Below are positions 15,726-23,180 of a stretch of DNA of 64,000 nucleotides, piece by piece (within the stretch, counting starts at the first letter, position 1; each line of letters opens with the position of its first letter). A model generated the notes under the pieces. It saw only the letters and a program-made list of their open reading frames with translations, did no database searches and was not told the origin of the DNA. The position numbers and the translations under genes were made by a program. The DNA is taken from contig NZ_CP187970.1 of the NCBI RefSeq assembly GCF_049942825.1, forward strand, positions 6,014,001 to 6,078,000, given 5' to 3'. This DNA comes from Paenibacillus_G sp049942825. GTDB taxonomy: Bacteria; Bacillota; Bacilli; Paenibacillales; NBRC-103111.

Positions 15726-16244
15726 TTACACCTTTACGAGATCCTCGCTCTTGACATGAAGCGGAGGAGGGATCAGCCACCCTTTCTCCTTGTTCATGCG
15801 GAGAATCCGGACGGAGAGCGCCGCTTTGGCCGTATGATACTTGGCGAACAAGGCGCCGATGTCCTCACGGATCGACATGCCCATGACCTGGCTGCAGGCC
15901 ACGAGGCCCAGCGATTGGTCTGCGGCAATCATCGCCGCGATCTCCGGATCGCCGAACCGCGCTCCCGCCGGGATGCTCTCGAGCTCCACCTCAGGCCGTA
16001 CCGGCAGCGCCGGGGAAGGCATCACGCCGTTATGCAGGAGCAGATCATCGCACTCCTTGACTTCCAGCCTCGCCTGTTCCAGGATGTCGCCGAGTATTTT
16101 TTTCAGCTCCCTGTCGCCCGCGTGGTTGCGGTACAGTTCAGTGGCCGAGATGCAGTTCTTGGCTGTCATACAGAACTGCCATACCTGATGAATCTCGCCA
16201 TAGTGCATCGGCTCATGCTTCGGATTGCCGCTTAGAATCCCCAT
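15726..16244 (-). CDS. DUF3231-family protein
   Basis: A 172-residue protein with two ferritin-like helical halves. PMHYGEIHQVWQFCMTAKNC and the later QVMGMSIREDIGALFAKYH are characteristic of DUF3231 proteins, common in Bacillus and Paenibacillus. The length is one copy of the domain (some members are doubled). There is no signal peptide. Start ATG 16244 follows AAGGGGATT. It is monocistronic by spacing. A sporulation-linked role is often suggested for the family; nothing here proves it. Confidence 0.78.
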   Translation of the reverse strand: MGILSGNPKHEPMHYGEIHQVWQFCMTAKNCISATELYRNHAGDRELKKILGDILEQARLEVKECDDLLLHNGVMPSPALPVRPEVELESIPAGARFGDPEIAAMIAADQSLGLVACSQVMGMSIREDIGALFAKYHTAKAALSVRILRMNKEKGWLIPPPLHVKSEDLVKV

Positions 16245-16464
16245 CGGACATAATCCCCTTCGGTAAATGTGATAAGTTCCCGTACCACCGGTTATTCTCG
16301 CCCAAGCCGCAGGTCCTATACCGCTTATGCAAGCCTTTCCTGCCTGAATAGGGATGGGAATCCTGCCACATACTATGAAGGGCCTTTTTTGGGGAGGCCC
16401 ATTCTGACTACACCTTAGCTCCTACAGGTTAGCATCCCACATCCGGCCGGCAGGTGATCCGATC

Positions 16465-16953
16465 ATGTCCTTGGAACGCTCCATCCTTCTTGCCATTCTC
16501 GCCTTTTCCCTGGCCGTTCTATATTTCGGTATTCCCCGCAGCCAGATCCGGGAAGCGCTCATCTCGTTCACTTCCTTCCAAGTGCTGACTTGGCCGGTCG
16601 GCTTGGCCCTGACGGGTCTCGGCTGGATTACCTATCCGATCCGGATGTTCCCGCAGGCCTCGAATCTCGGCTTTATGTTCGATTATCTGCTCTGTCCGGC
16701 TGTCTTCGCCTTGTTCCAGGTCCGCTACCCGCAGGAACGGTCCCTGATGAAGCAGGGACTGCATTATGCCGCTTATACCGCAGGCATAGCCCTTCTTCAA
16801 TGGTGGGTTGCGGACCGGACCGGGCTGATTGACTACATAAGCTGGACGGTCTACCTCTCTGTCCTGCTCTACCTCGCGGAATACTGGATCACCAGGCGGT
16901 ATGTCATCTGGTTTCTCCGGCGCTGGGCACCGACCTTGAGAGGGGGCCGCTGA
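16465..16953 (+). CDS. CBO0543-family integral membrane protein
   Basis: A 162-residue protein with about four to five hydrophobic helices. The sequence TYPIRMFPQASNLGFMFDYL matches the conserved Y-P-[IV]-R...F.F.Y..CP pattern of the CBO0543 family of spore-forming Firmicutes. It forms a two-gene unit with its paralogue, which starts one base after this stop. The function is unknown; distribution in spore formers suggests a spore or envelope role (inference). Confidence 0.75.
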   Translation: MSLERSILLAILAFSLAVLYFGIPRSQIREALISFTSFQVLTWPVGLALTGLGWITYPIRMFPQASNLGFMFDYLLCPAVFALFQVRYPQERSLMKQGLHYAAYTAGIALLQWWVADRTGLIDYISWTVYLSVLLYLAEYWITRRYVIWFLRRWAPTLRGGR

Positions 16954-16954
16954 C

Positions 16955-17434
16955 ATGTTTCTCATCGAACGCGTCATTCTCGTTACAGCGAACTTGGGAG
17001 CGCTGACCTCTTTATTCTTCCTTCCCCGCAGCAAAGCGCTTCAGCATCATCTCGTCTTCCTTGTCGTCGGCCTTCCGACCTGGATCATCGGTCTGCTTGT
17101 CGTGGAATGGGATCTGCTAGCCTACCCGGTCCGGGAGTTCGCTTCGATCAACCGTACGAGCTTCTGCTTTGAATATTTTCTGCTGCCTGTCGCCTGCATC
17201 CATTATAATGCCTGGTACCCGGAGACTCGCCCGCGGTGGGTCAAGGCCCTGTATCTGCTGTTCTTCTGCACGGCATTGACGGTGCCGGAAGCGTTCGTGG
17301 AACGGTACACGCAGCTGATCCGCTACCAGCACTGGGACTGGTACGTCACTTTCATTACGGAAGGACTCCTATTTCTATTCTCCCGCGCGATGCTGCGGTG
17401 GTTCTTCCGGCCTTCCTCACACCGGATGACATAA
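16955..17434 (+). CDS. CBO0543-family integral membrane protein (paralogue)
   Basis: A 159-residue paralogue of the preceding gene with the same architecture. LAYPVREFASINRTSFCFEYFL corresponds to the family's Y-P-V-R...FEY segment, and RYQHWDWYVTFITEGLLFLF is the last helix. The ATG follows GAGAGGGGG inside the previous gene's end. The two products may form a heteromer. It is followed by a bidirectional terminator. Confidence 0.75.
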   Translation: MFLIERVILVTANLGALTSLFFLPRSKALQHHLVFLVVGLPTWIIGLLVVEWDLLAYPVREFASINRTSFCFEYFLLPVACIHYNAWYPETRPRWVKALYLLFFCTALTVPEAFVERYTQLIRYQHWDWYVTFITEGLLFLFSRAMLRWFFRPSSHRMT

Positions 17435-17450
17435 ACAGCCTCAAGCATGA

Positions 17451-17484
17451 AAAAAAGACCCTTCCTCAACCGGAAAAGGGTCTT
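17451..17484. terminator. Bidirectional terminator between convergent genes
   Basis: AAGACCCTT and AAGGGTCTT form the stem. A run of A at 17450-17456 provides the T run for leftward transcription, and the rightward side is TCTTCTTC. It separates the CBO0543 pair from the esterase. Confidence 0.75.
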
Positions 17485-17511
17485 CTTCATACCGCAGGCC
17501 TGGCCTGCAGC

Positions 17512-18471
17512 CTACAGCTCTTTCAAGAATTGATAGATCTTGTCGTTCATCCCCGGCAGGCCTTCGTGTCCGAAATCAGGGAAAATCTCCAGCTGAAGCG
17601 GCGCCGTCATCTTGTTGAAGGCGGCAAACTGGGTGGATGGGGGACAGATCGGATCCATGAGCCCGACGCCCGCCAGCGTATCGGCTTGGATCCGGGGGGC
17701 CAGATGCTGGATGTCGATATAGCCGAGCTTCGTGAAGATCTCTTCCTCCCGCCGGTGCTGCGGGTCAAAATGCCGGAAGTAAGTCCGCAGCTCGGCATAG
17801 GCGTCCTTAGCGAGATCCATCTCCCAGACGCGGCGGTAGTCGCTCAGGAACGGATATACCGGAGCCGCCTTCTTGATGCGGGGCTCGAGTGCGGCGCAGG
17901 CCATCGTCAGCGCTCCGCCCTGAGACCATCCCGTGGCGCCCACCCGCTCCGCATCCACCTCGGGGAAGCCCATCACGATCGATGCGAGCTGGGCCGTATC
18001 TAGGAAAATGTGGCGGAAAAGCAGATTCTGCGGCTCATCGTCGAGCCCCCGGATGAAATGCCCGTTGTGGGTCGTCCCCTTGACGCCGCCGGTGTCCTCG
18101 GAGAGTCCTCCCTGACCGCGGACGTCAAGCGAAGCGTAAGAGAATCCGAGGGCCGCATACGACAATTTGTCGTGCCAATCGCCGCTGCTGCCCGTGTAGC
18201 CGTGGAAATGCAGCACGGCCGGATGAGGCGTATTCACGCCTGTCGGCCTTATGTATTTGGCATGGATGCGGGCTCCCCTCACCCCGGTGAAGTACAGATC
18301 GAAGCACTCGGCGAACGGGGCCGTGAAGCTGGAAGGCACCAGCTCCACCTGCGGGTCGACGCTTCTCATCTCCTCCAGGGCTGCGTTCCAATAAGCATCG
18401 AAATCGTCGGGGCGCGGATTGCGGCCCGGATACGTGCGGAGCTTGTCAAGCGGCATATCAAGCAGCGGCAT
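17512..18471 (-). CDS. cah: Acetyl xylan esterase / cephalosporin-C deacetylase (CE7)
   Basis: A 319-residue alpha/beta-hydrolase of the CE7 family, which removes acetyl groups from xylo-oligosaccharides and cephalosporin C in the cytoplasm. The sequence shows the CE7 RGQGG motif (LDVRGQGGLSED), the nucleophile elbow GWSQGG, the acid residue in GVGLMDPICPPST and the histidine in DFGHEGLPG. All three triad members are therefore present and the length is typical. The start ATG 18471 has AGGAGGA about ten bases upstream. It is a single gene, convergent with the CBO0543 pair. Confidence 0.9.
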   Translation of the reverse strand: MPLLDMPLDKLRTYPGRNPRPDDFDAYWNAALEEMRSVDPQVELVPSSFTAPFAECFDLYFTGVRGARIHAKYIRPTGVNTPHPAVLHFHGYTGSSGDWHDKLSYAALGFSYASLDVRGQGGLSEDTGGVKGTTHNGHFIRGLDDEPQNLLFRHIFLDTAQLASIVMGFPEVDAERVGATGWSQGGALTMACAALEPRIKKAAPVYPFLSDYRRVWEMDLAKDAYAELRTYFRHFDPQHRREEEIFTKLGYIDIQHLAPRIQADTLAGVGLMDPICPPSTQFAAFNKMTAPLQLEIFPDFGHEGLPGMNDKIYQFLKEL

Positions 18472-18630
18472 GTGATCTTCGTCCTCCTATCACGGTGTTG
18501 GCGCAAAATGGCAAAGGCATCCTCTTCACTCTACCTCGCACAGCATCCGCCCGCAATAGGCAAATGGGCCGATGATAACGCGCTTCCCCCAATCATCCAG
18601 CAAATCACTCTTTACTCCCGTCCCTCCTAA

Positions 18631-18638
18631 GCCGACAT
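18631..18638 (+). promoter_or_regulatory. Possible sigma-D -10 element upstream of chemoreceptor
   Basis: GCCGACAT differs at one base from the sigma-D -10 consensus GCCGATAT and is 77 bases before the chemoreceptor start. The -35 position (TTTA at 18611) is a poor match to TAAA, so this is weak alone. Confidence 0.3.
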
Positions 18639-18715
18639 AAGGGATATCTATTCATATTCATCATCATCATCCCATTCCAGGCAAAACTCGGACCGATTAG
18701 GAGGAGTACCGCATC

Positions 18716-20704
18716 ATGAGGAAACTTGTAGGCAAATCCATCCGGGCGAAGATCATCGCCCTGCTCCTGTCGGTTTCCATGATCCCGCTGTTGATCGCAA
18801 GCAGCCTGCTTATGACGACCTCCACAGGAGCCATGGAAACTGCAACCAAAGTAAACCAATCCGCTCTGGCGCAGCTCAGCGCTGTCAATATCGACACTTG
18901 GCTCAAGAGCAAGATCATCCGGGCCCAGCGGGTCATCGATGCCCACCCCGAATTTAAGCAGGGCAATCCGGACCTGATTGTTCCCGTGCTCAAAATCATG
19001 TCCGAGGCTGACCCCGACGTGAAGGCCTTCAACTTCGTCAACACGGAAGGCGCCTCCTACCGCATTGACGGCAGTGTGGTGGATGTGAGCAGCTTCGACA
19101 ACTTCAAGGCGGCCAAAAGCACGCTGAAGACGGCCGTATCCGATATCCGCAAATCGGCGGCTACCGGTGAGAATGTCATCATTATTGACATTCCTTTCAA
19201 AAAGGACAGCGGCGAATTCGCCGGCCTGCTGCAGATGCTCCTCAGCCCTGCGGATCTCATCAGTATGATCAGCAGCATTCAGGATGGCGGCAGCTACGGT
19301 TATCTTCTGTCATCTACCGGCACGTATCTGATCCATAAGGAAGTCGAGCGGGTAGGCAAGCCGGTCGGCGAGCTGCTCGGGAATGCAGCCGCCGGCTTCG
19401 AGAACAGCGTACTGAAGAGCGAAGACGGCGTTCTCGACTATACCGAGGCGGACGGTGCCTCCTATGCAGCCGCGTATGAGACGGTAGCTTCGACGGGCTG
19501 GAAGATGGTCATCATCGCGCCGGAGAAAGAAGTCTATGCGGCGGTCAATCGGACCCGCATCACGACCCTCGTGATCATTGCGGCCTCGCTGATCGTCGTC
19601 GTAGGAATCGCAATGATCGTCGCCCGTGTCATCTCCTCCCCGCTGCTGCATATCAGCTCCTTGATGAAGGAAGTGGCTCAGGGACGCCTTGCGGGCAGAC
19701 TTGAGGTCCGGGGCGAGGACGAGATCCAGACGCTCAAAGCCAACATCAACCAGATGCTCGATTCCTTCTGTGCGCTGATCCGCAAGATTACGGAATCCTC
19801 CGAAACCGTTGCGGCCTCCTCCCAGGAGCTCACCGCCACTTCGCTGCAGACGGCTGCAGCCACCGAGCAGGTGAACCGTTCCGTCTCGTTCATCGCCTCG
19901 AGCTCGGAAGCGCAGTACGAAAGCGCAAGCCAGACGAGCATGACCATGACCGAGATGGCGGTGGGAATCACACGGATTGCCGAGTCGGCCTCCGTTGTAT
20001 CGGAGGCGACGACGGAAGTCGTGTCCGACGTCACCAGCGGCCATGCCGAGGTGCAGGCGGCCATCCGCCAGATGACGGCGGTAGGCGGCACGGTACGGCA
20101 GACGGCCAGTGCCGTGCAGTCGCTCGAAGAGCAGTCCCATACGATCGGCGAGATCATCGACGTCATCCGCGGCATCGCCCAGCAGACGAACCTGCTCGCC
20201 CTGAATGCCTCGATCGAGGCGGCACGGGCCGGCGAGCACGGCAAAGGCTTCGCCGTCGTGGCCACCGAGGTCAAGAAGCTGGCCGAGCAGACCCGCACGG
20301 AAGCCGAGCGCATCACGGTCATCGTCTCCTCCATCCTCGACAACACGCGCACAGTAGCCGGCTCCGTGAATGAAGGCGTCGAGATGATGAGCGAAGGCGT
20401 CGGCCAGGTGTCCAAGGTCGGCGAGATCTTCGAGCACGTGCTTGCTTCGGTGCGGTCCGTAAGCAACCAGATCCAGGAAGTATCCGCTGCTTCGGAGGAG
20501 CTCTCCGCCGGTACGGAGGAAGTCGCCGCCTCGATGTCCGAGATGCTCCATGTCACCAAGGAAGCCGCCGAGCAGCTCGCCCAGGTGTCCCGGGCCGCTG
20601 CCGAGCAGAAGCAGTCCATGGACGAGGTGTCGAACTCCTCCCAGTCGCTGAGCGAGATGGCGATGGAGCTGCGCGACATGGTCAGCCGGTTCACAACCAA
20701 ATAA
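18716..20704 (+). CDS. Methyl-accepting chemotaxis protein with dCache sensor
   Basis: A 662-residue transmembrane chemoreceptor. TM1 is at about 12-34 and an extracellular double-Cache-type sensor at about 38-275 (LSSTGTYLIHKEVERVGKP is the distal Cache strand-turn). TM2 is at about 280-302, HAMP at about 303-355, and a long signalling coiled coil ends near 660. The hairpin tip reads EIIDVIRGIAQQTNLLALNA, the CheA/CheW contact site, flanked by Gln/Glu-rich methylation helices. Cache sensors of this type usually bind amino or organic acids; the ligand is not deducible. It is monocistronic with its own terminator. Confidence 0.92.
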   Translation: MRKLVGKSIRAKIIALLLSVSMIPLLIASSLLMTTSTGAMETATKVNQSALAQLSAVNIDTWLKSKIIRAQRVIDAHPEFKQGNPDLIVPVLKIMSEADPDVKAFNFVNTEGASYRIDGSVVDVSSFDNFKAAKSTLKTAVSDIRKSAATGENVIIIDIPFKKDSGEFAGLLQMLLSPADLISMISSIQDGGSYGYLLSSTGTYLIHKEVERVGKPVGELLGNAAAGFENSVLKSEDGVLDYTEADGASYAAAYETVASTGWKMVIIAPEKEVYAAVNRTRITTLVIIAASLIVVVGIAMIVARVISSPLLHISSLMKEVAQGRLAGRLEVRGEDEIQTLKANINQMLDSFCALIRKITESSETVAASSQELTATSLQTAAATEQVNRSVSFIASSSEAQYESASQTSMTMTEMAVGITRIAESASVVSEATTEVVSDVTSGHAEVQAAIRQMTAVGGTVRQTASAVQSLEEQSHTIGEIIDVIRGIAQQTNLLALNASIEAARAGEHGKGFAVVATEVKKLAEQTRTEAERITVIVSSILDNTRTVAGSVNEGVEMMSEGVGQVSKVGEIFEHVLASVRSVSNQIQEVSAASEELSAGTEEVAASMSEMLHVTKEAAEQLAQVSRAAAEQKQSMDEVSNSSQSLSEMAMELRDMVSRFTTK

Positions 20705-20710
20705 TCCTTA

Positions 20711-20746
20711 CAGGGCGTCTGCGGTAGACCGGCAGGCGCCCTTTTT
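20711..20746 (+). terminator. Terminator of the chemoreceptor gene
   Basis: AGGGCGTCTGC and GCAGGCGCCCT pair with one bulge and are followed by TTTTT, a few bases after the stop. Confidence 0.8.
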
Positions 20747-20772
20747 GGCGTCCCCCTCATTCCGGCTTGAAG

Positions 20773-20791
20773 CCTCCCGGACACCGGGAGG
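20773..20791. repeat. Perfect short inverted repeat of unknown role
   Basis: CCTCCCGG-ACA-CCGGGAGG lies between the chemoreceptor terminator and the promoter of the ABC-exporter leader. It has no T run. Confidence 0.4.
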
Positions 20792-20886
20792 CCGGTCCGG
20801 GAGCTCCGGCACTCCGCGCACTCCCGGCCCTCCCTGCACTGCCTGCGTGAGACTCAGGCAAGCATGACTATAACGATTCTTTCCCG

Positions 20887-20916
20887 TTGACATTTTCGGA
20901 AGCGGGATGGTACAGT
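20887..20916 (+). promoter_or_regulatory. Sigma-A promoter of the exporter leader
   Basis: TTGACA (20887-20892), an 18-base spacer and TACAGT (20911-20916) predict a start near 20923. This is about 40 bases before the leader ORF and 430 bases before the first ABC gene. Confidence 0.6.
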
Positions 20917-20961
20917 GGCTCTTGTAGATATTACCAAATTACAGGAAAGGACGGCTGCACT

Positions 20962-21063
20962 ATGATGACTCCAGGGAATGATCGGCCCCACCGCTTTGTC
21001 ATCTTCCATCGCCATCACTGCGGCGTAACCGTCCCGCTTCCTTCCTGTGCCCTCCTGCCTTAA
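20962..21063 (+). CDS. Putative regulatory leader peptide (33 aa)
   Basis: The ORF begins ATGATGACT and encodes a 33-residue His/Cys-containing peptide, with HRFVIFHRHHCGV in the middle, ending at TAA 21061-21063. AGGAAAGGA lies about ten bases upstream. It is followed by a small hairpin over the stop codon and then a strong intrinsic terminator well before the ABC exporter. Part of the ORF (21024-21031, CGTAACCG) is exactly complementary to the 5' arm of that terminator (21096-21103). A ribosome on the leader could therefore decide between antiterminator and terminator. The arrangement parallels the bmrB leader of Bacillus subtilis bmrCD; the peptide sequence itself is not recognised. Confidence 0.55.
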   Translation: MMTPGNDRPHRFVIFHRHHCGVTVPLPSCALLP

Positions 21064-21088
21064 CAAGGCATGAGACCGACAAGAATGC

Positions 21089-21128
21089 GGCGCACCGGTT
21101 ACGACCCCGTAACCCGTGCGCCTTTTTT
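21089..21128 (+). terminator. Attenuator terminator ahead of the ABC exporter
   Basis: GGCGCACCGGTTACG (21089-21103) pairs with CGTAACCCGTGCGCC (21108-21122) with one mismatch and is followed by TTTTTT. It sits inside the 5' leader, 224 bases before the first ABC start. The competing partner of its 5' arm is 21024-21031 in the leader ORF. Confidence 0.8.
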
Positions 21129-21145
21129 GCGCGTTCCCCCGACCT

Positions 21146-21222
21146 CCCATACCTTATGGGAAGGCACGGCTGGGGAACCCGCTGCAAAGGCGTATCGCAG
21201 GAGTGACCGGCGGTAGGCCTTT
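21146..21222 (+). promoter_or_regulatory. Further hairpins in the exporter leader
   Basis: CCCATA-CCT-TATGGG (21146-21160) is a perfect short hairpin. AAAGGC (from 21185) could pair with GCCTTT just before a TTTTT (about 21222), a weak second terminator-like structure. Their role is unclear. Confidence 0.3.
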
Positions 21223-21351
21223 TTGGTGTGGCACAGCCCTTCCTTCCCCGGTCACTTCTGCTTGACGCTAGAATGGGGTACGAAGGATTCAGGACATACA
21301 ATTTGGAATTGGGTTCTTCGGAAATGCGGTACAAAGAAAGGAGCTTCTCTC

Positions 21352-23100
21352 ATGCTTACCGTGCTTTACAAGCTGCGCTGGTTCTTCAGGCAGCACTGGC
21401 GCCGGTATACGGCCGCCATCCTGCTTCTGGCAGTGGCCGGCGTCATTGACGTCATCCCGCCCAAGCTCATCGGCTATTCCATCGACGGCTTCCACCAGGG
21501 AACGCTCGGCGGCACGCATTTATACGGCATCCTGGCCCTATGGGCCGGTATTACCGTGATCGGCTACGGCATCAACTACGTCTGGATGTGCCAGCTGTTC
21601 GGCGGGGCCTTCGTGCTGGAGCGCACCCTGCGCACCTCCCTCATGAAACATCTGCTCCGCATGACACCTTCGTTCTACGAGCGCAACCGCACCGGAGACC
21701 TTATGGCCCGGGCGACGAACGACCTCCGCGCCGTGTCGACCACCGCCGGCTTCGGCATTCTCACGCTGATCGACTCCAGCATCTTCATGCTGACGATCCT
21801 CATTACAATGGCCGGCTTCATCTCCTGGAAGCTGACGCTGGCCTCCCTGCTGCCGCTGCCGGTTATGGCCCTGCTCATCCAGCAGTTCGGCGGGCGCATC
21901 CACAAGCGATTCACCGAAGCGCAGGAAGCCTTCGGTCAGATGAACGACAGCGTCCTTGAGACGATCGGCGGGGTTCGGGTCATCCGCGCCTTCGTGCAGG
22001 AGAAAGCGAGCCGGGAGCAGTTTGGCGAGATGACCCGGCATGTCTTCGACAAGAATGCCGAGGTCGCCCGCATTGATGCCCTTTTTGAACCGACGGTCAA
22101 AATTCTGGTCGGTCTCTCCTACCTGATCGGCCTCTGCTACGGGGCCTACCTTGTGTTCCACAGCGAGCTGACGCTCGGCGAACTCGTGTCCTTCAACGTC
22201 TTCCTCGGCATGCTGATCTGGCCGATGTTCGCGATCGGCGAGCTTATCAACATCATGCAGCGGGGCAGCGCGTCGCTCGACCGGGTGAACGAGACGCTCG
22301 CCTATGAGCCGGATGTCCCCGGACCGGCAGTCCCCGCGGCGGTGGCACGGCCTGAAACCATCGCCATGGAAGGCCTGACGTTCCGCTACCCCTCGTCGCC
22401 CATCGATAATCTCGTCGAGATCTCCTTCGAGCTGCAGCGGGGACAGACGCTTGGCATCGTCGGGCGGACCGGCAGCGGCAAGACGACGCTGCTGAAGCAG
22501 CTGCTCCGGGAATATCCCTCCGGCAGCGGATCGCTTACGATCTCCGGCACGCCGATTGAGGAGATCGATCTCGATGTGCTTCACGGCTGGATCGGCTACG
22601 TGCCGCAGCAGCCGATCCTGTTCTCCCGCACGATCCGCGAGAATATTCTCTTCGGACGCCCCGTGGCGGGTGACGCCGAGCTGGACCGGGCGCTCGAGCT
22701 CGCCTCCTTCCAGAAGGACGTCGCGTTCCTGCCCGAAGGGCTGCAGACGCTCGTCGGCGAGAAGGGCGTGGCCCTCTCGGGCGGCCAGAAGCAGCGCGTG
22801 TCGATTGCCCGGGCGCTGATCGCAGACCCGGAGATCCTGATGCTCGACGACGCCCTCTCGGCCGTCGATGCGAAGACCGAGGCCGAGATCATCGCCGGCA
22901 TCCGCCGGGAGCGCGCCGGACGAACGACGCTGATCACGACCCACCGGCTCTCCGCCGTGCAGCATGCCGACCTGATCCTCGTCCTCGACGAAGGACGGGT
23001 GGCTGAGGCGGGCACGCATGAGCAGCTGTTGGCGCTCGGCGGGTGGTACAAGGAGCAGCATGACAGGCAGCAGCTGGAGTCGGCCGCCGCAGGCGCATAG
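21352..23100 (+). CDS. Heterodimeric multidrug ABC exporter subunit (BmrC/YheI-like)
   Basis: A 582-residue half-transporter with a six-helix ABC exporter domain (about 1-310) and a nucleotide-binding domain. Walker A is GIVGRTGSGKTTLLKQ, the signature is ALSGGQKQR, and Walker B is EILMLDDALSAVD. The residue after Walker B is Asp where the catalytic Glu normally stands, so this subunit contributes the degenerate ATP site, as in BmrC-type subunits of heterodimeric exporters. ATG 21352 (MLTVLYKLRWFF) follows AAAGGAG by eight bases; the longer upstream frame is leader sequence. It is co-transcribed with the next gene, 80 bases downstream. Probable role: drug or antibiotic efflux, induced by the upstream attenuator. 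Confidence 0.88.
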   Translation: MLTVLYKLRWFFRQHWRRYTAAILLLAVAGVIDVIPPKLIGYSIDGFHQGTLGGTHLYGILALWAGITVIGYGINYVWMCQLFGGAFVLERTLRTSLMKHLLRMTPSFYERNRTGDLMARATNDLRAVSTTAGFGILTLIDSSIFMLTILITMAGFISWKLTLASLLPLPVMALLIQQFGGRIHKRFTEAQEAFGQMNDSVLETIGGVRVIRAFVQEKASREQFGEMTRHVFDKNAEVARIDALFEPTVKILVGLSYLIGLCYGAYLVFHSELTLGELVSFNVFLGMLIWPMFAIGELINIMQRGSASLDRVNETLAYEPDVPGPAVPAAVARPETIAMEGLTFRYPSSPIDNLVEISFELQRGQTLGIVGRTGSGKTTLLKQLLREYPSGSGSLTISGTPIEEIDLDVLHGWIGYVPQQPILFSRTIRENILFGRPVAGDAELDRALELASFQKDVAFLPEGLQTLVGEKGVALSGGQKQRVSIARALIADPEILMLDDALSAVDAKTEAEIIAGIRRERAGRTTLITTHRLSAVQHADLILVLDEGRVAEAGTHEQLLALGGWYKEQHDRQQLESAAAGA

Positions 23101-23180
23101 GCGCTCAAGAGCACTGCTCTGGCTGCTTCAGCCATGCGACACATGACCTTATTTTAATGAGATAAGAGGGTGAACCCCAG

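Noticed and set aside
21223..21351. 43-residue extension of the first ABC subunit
   Set aside because: It runs into leader DNA. ATG 21352 has a good ribosome binding site and the family's typical N-terminus.
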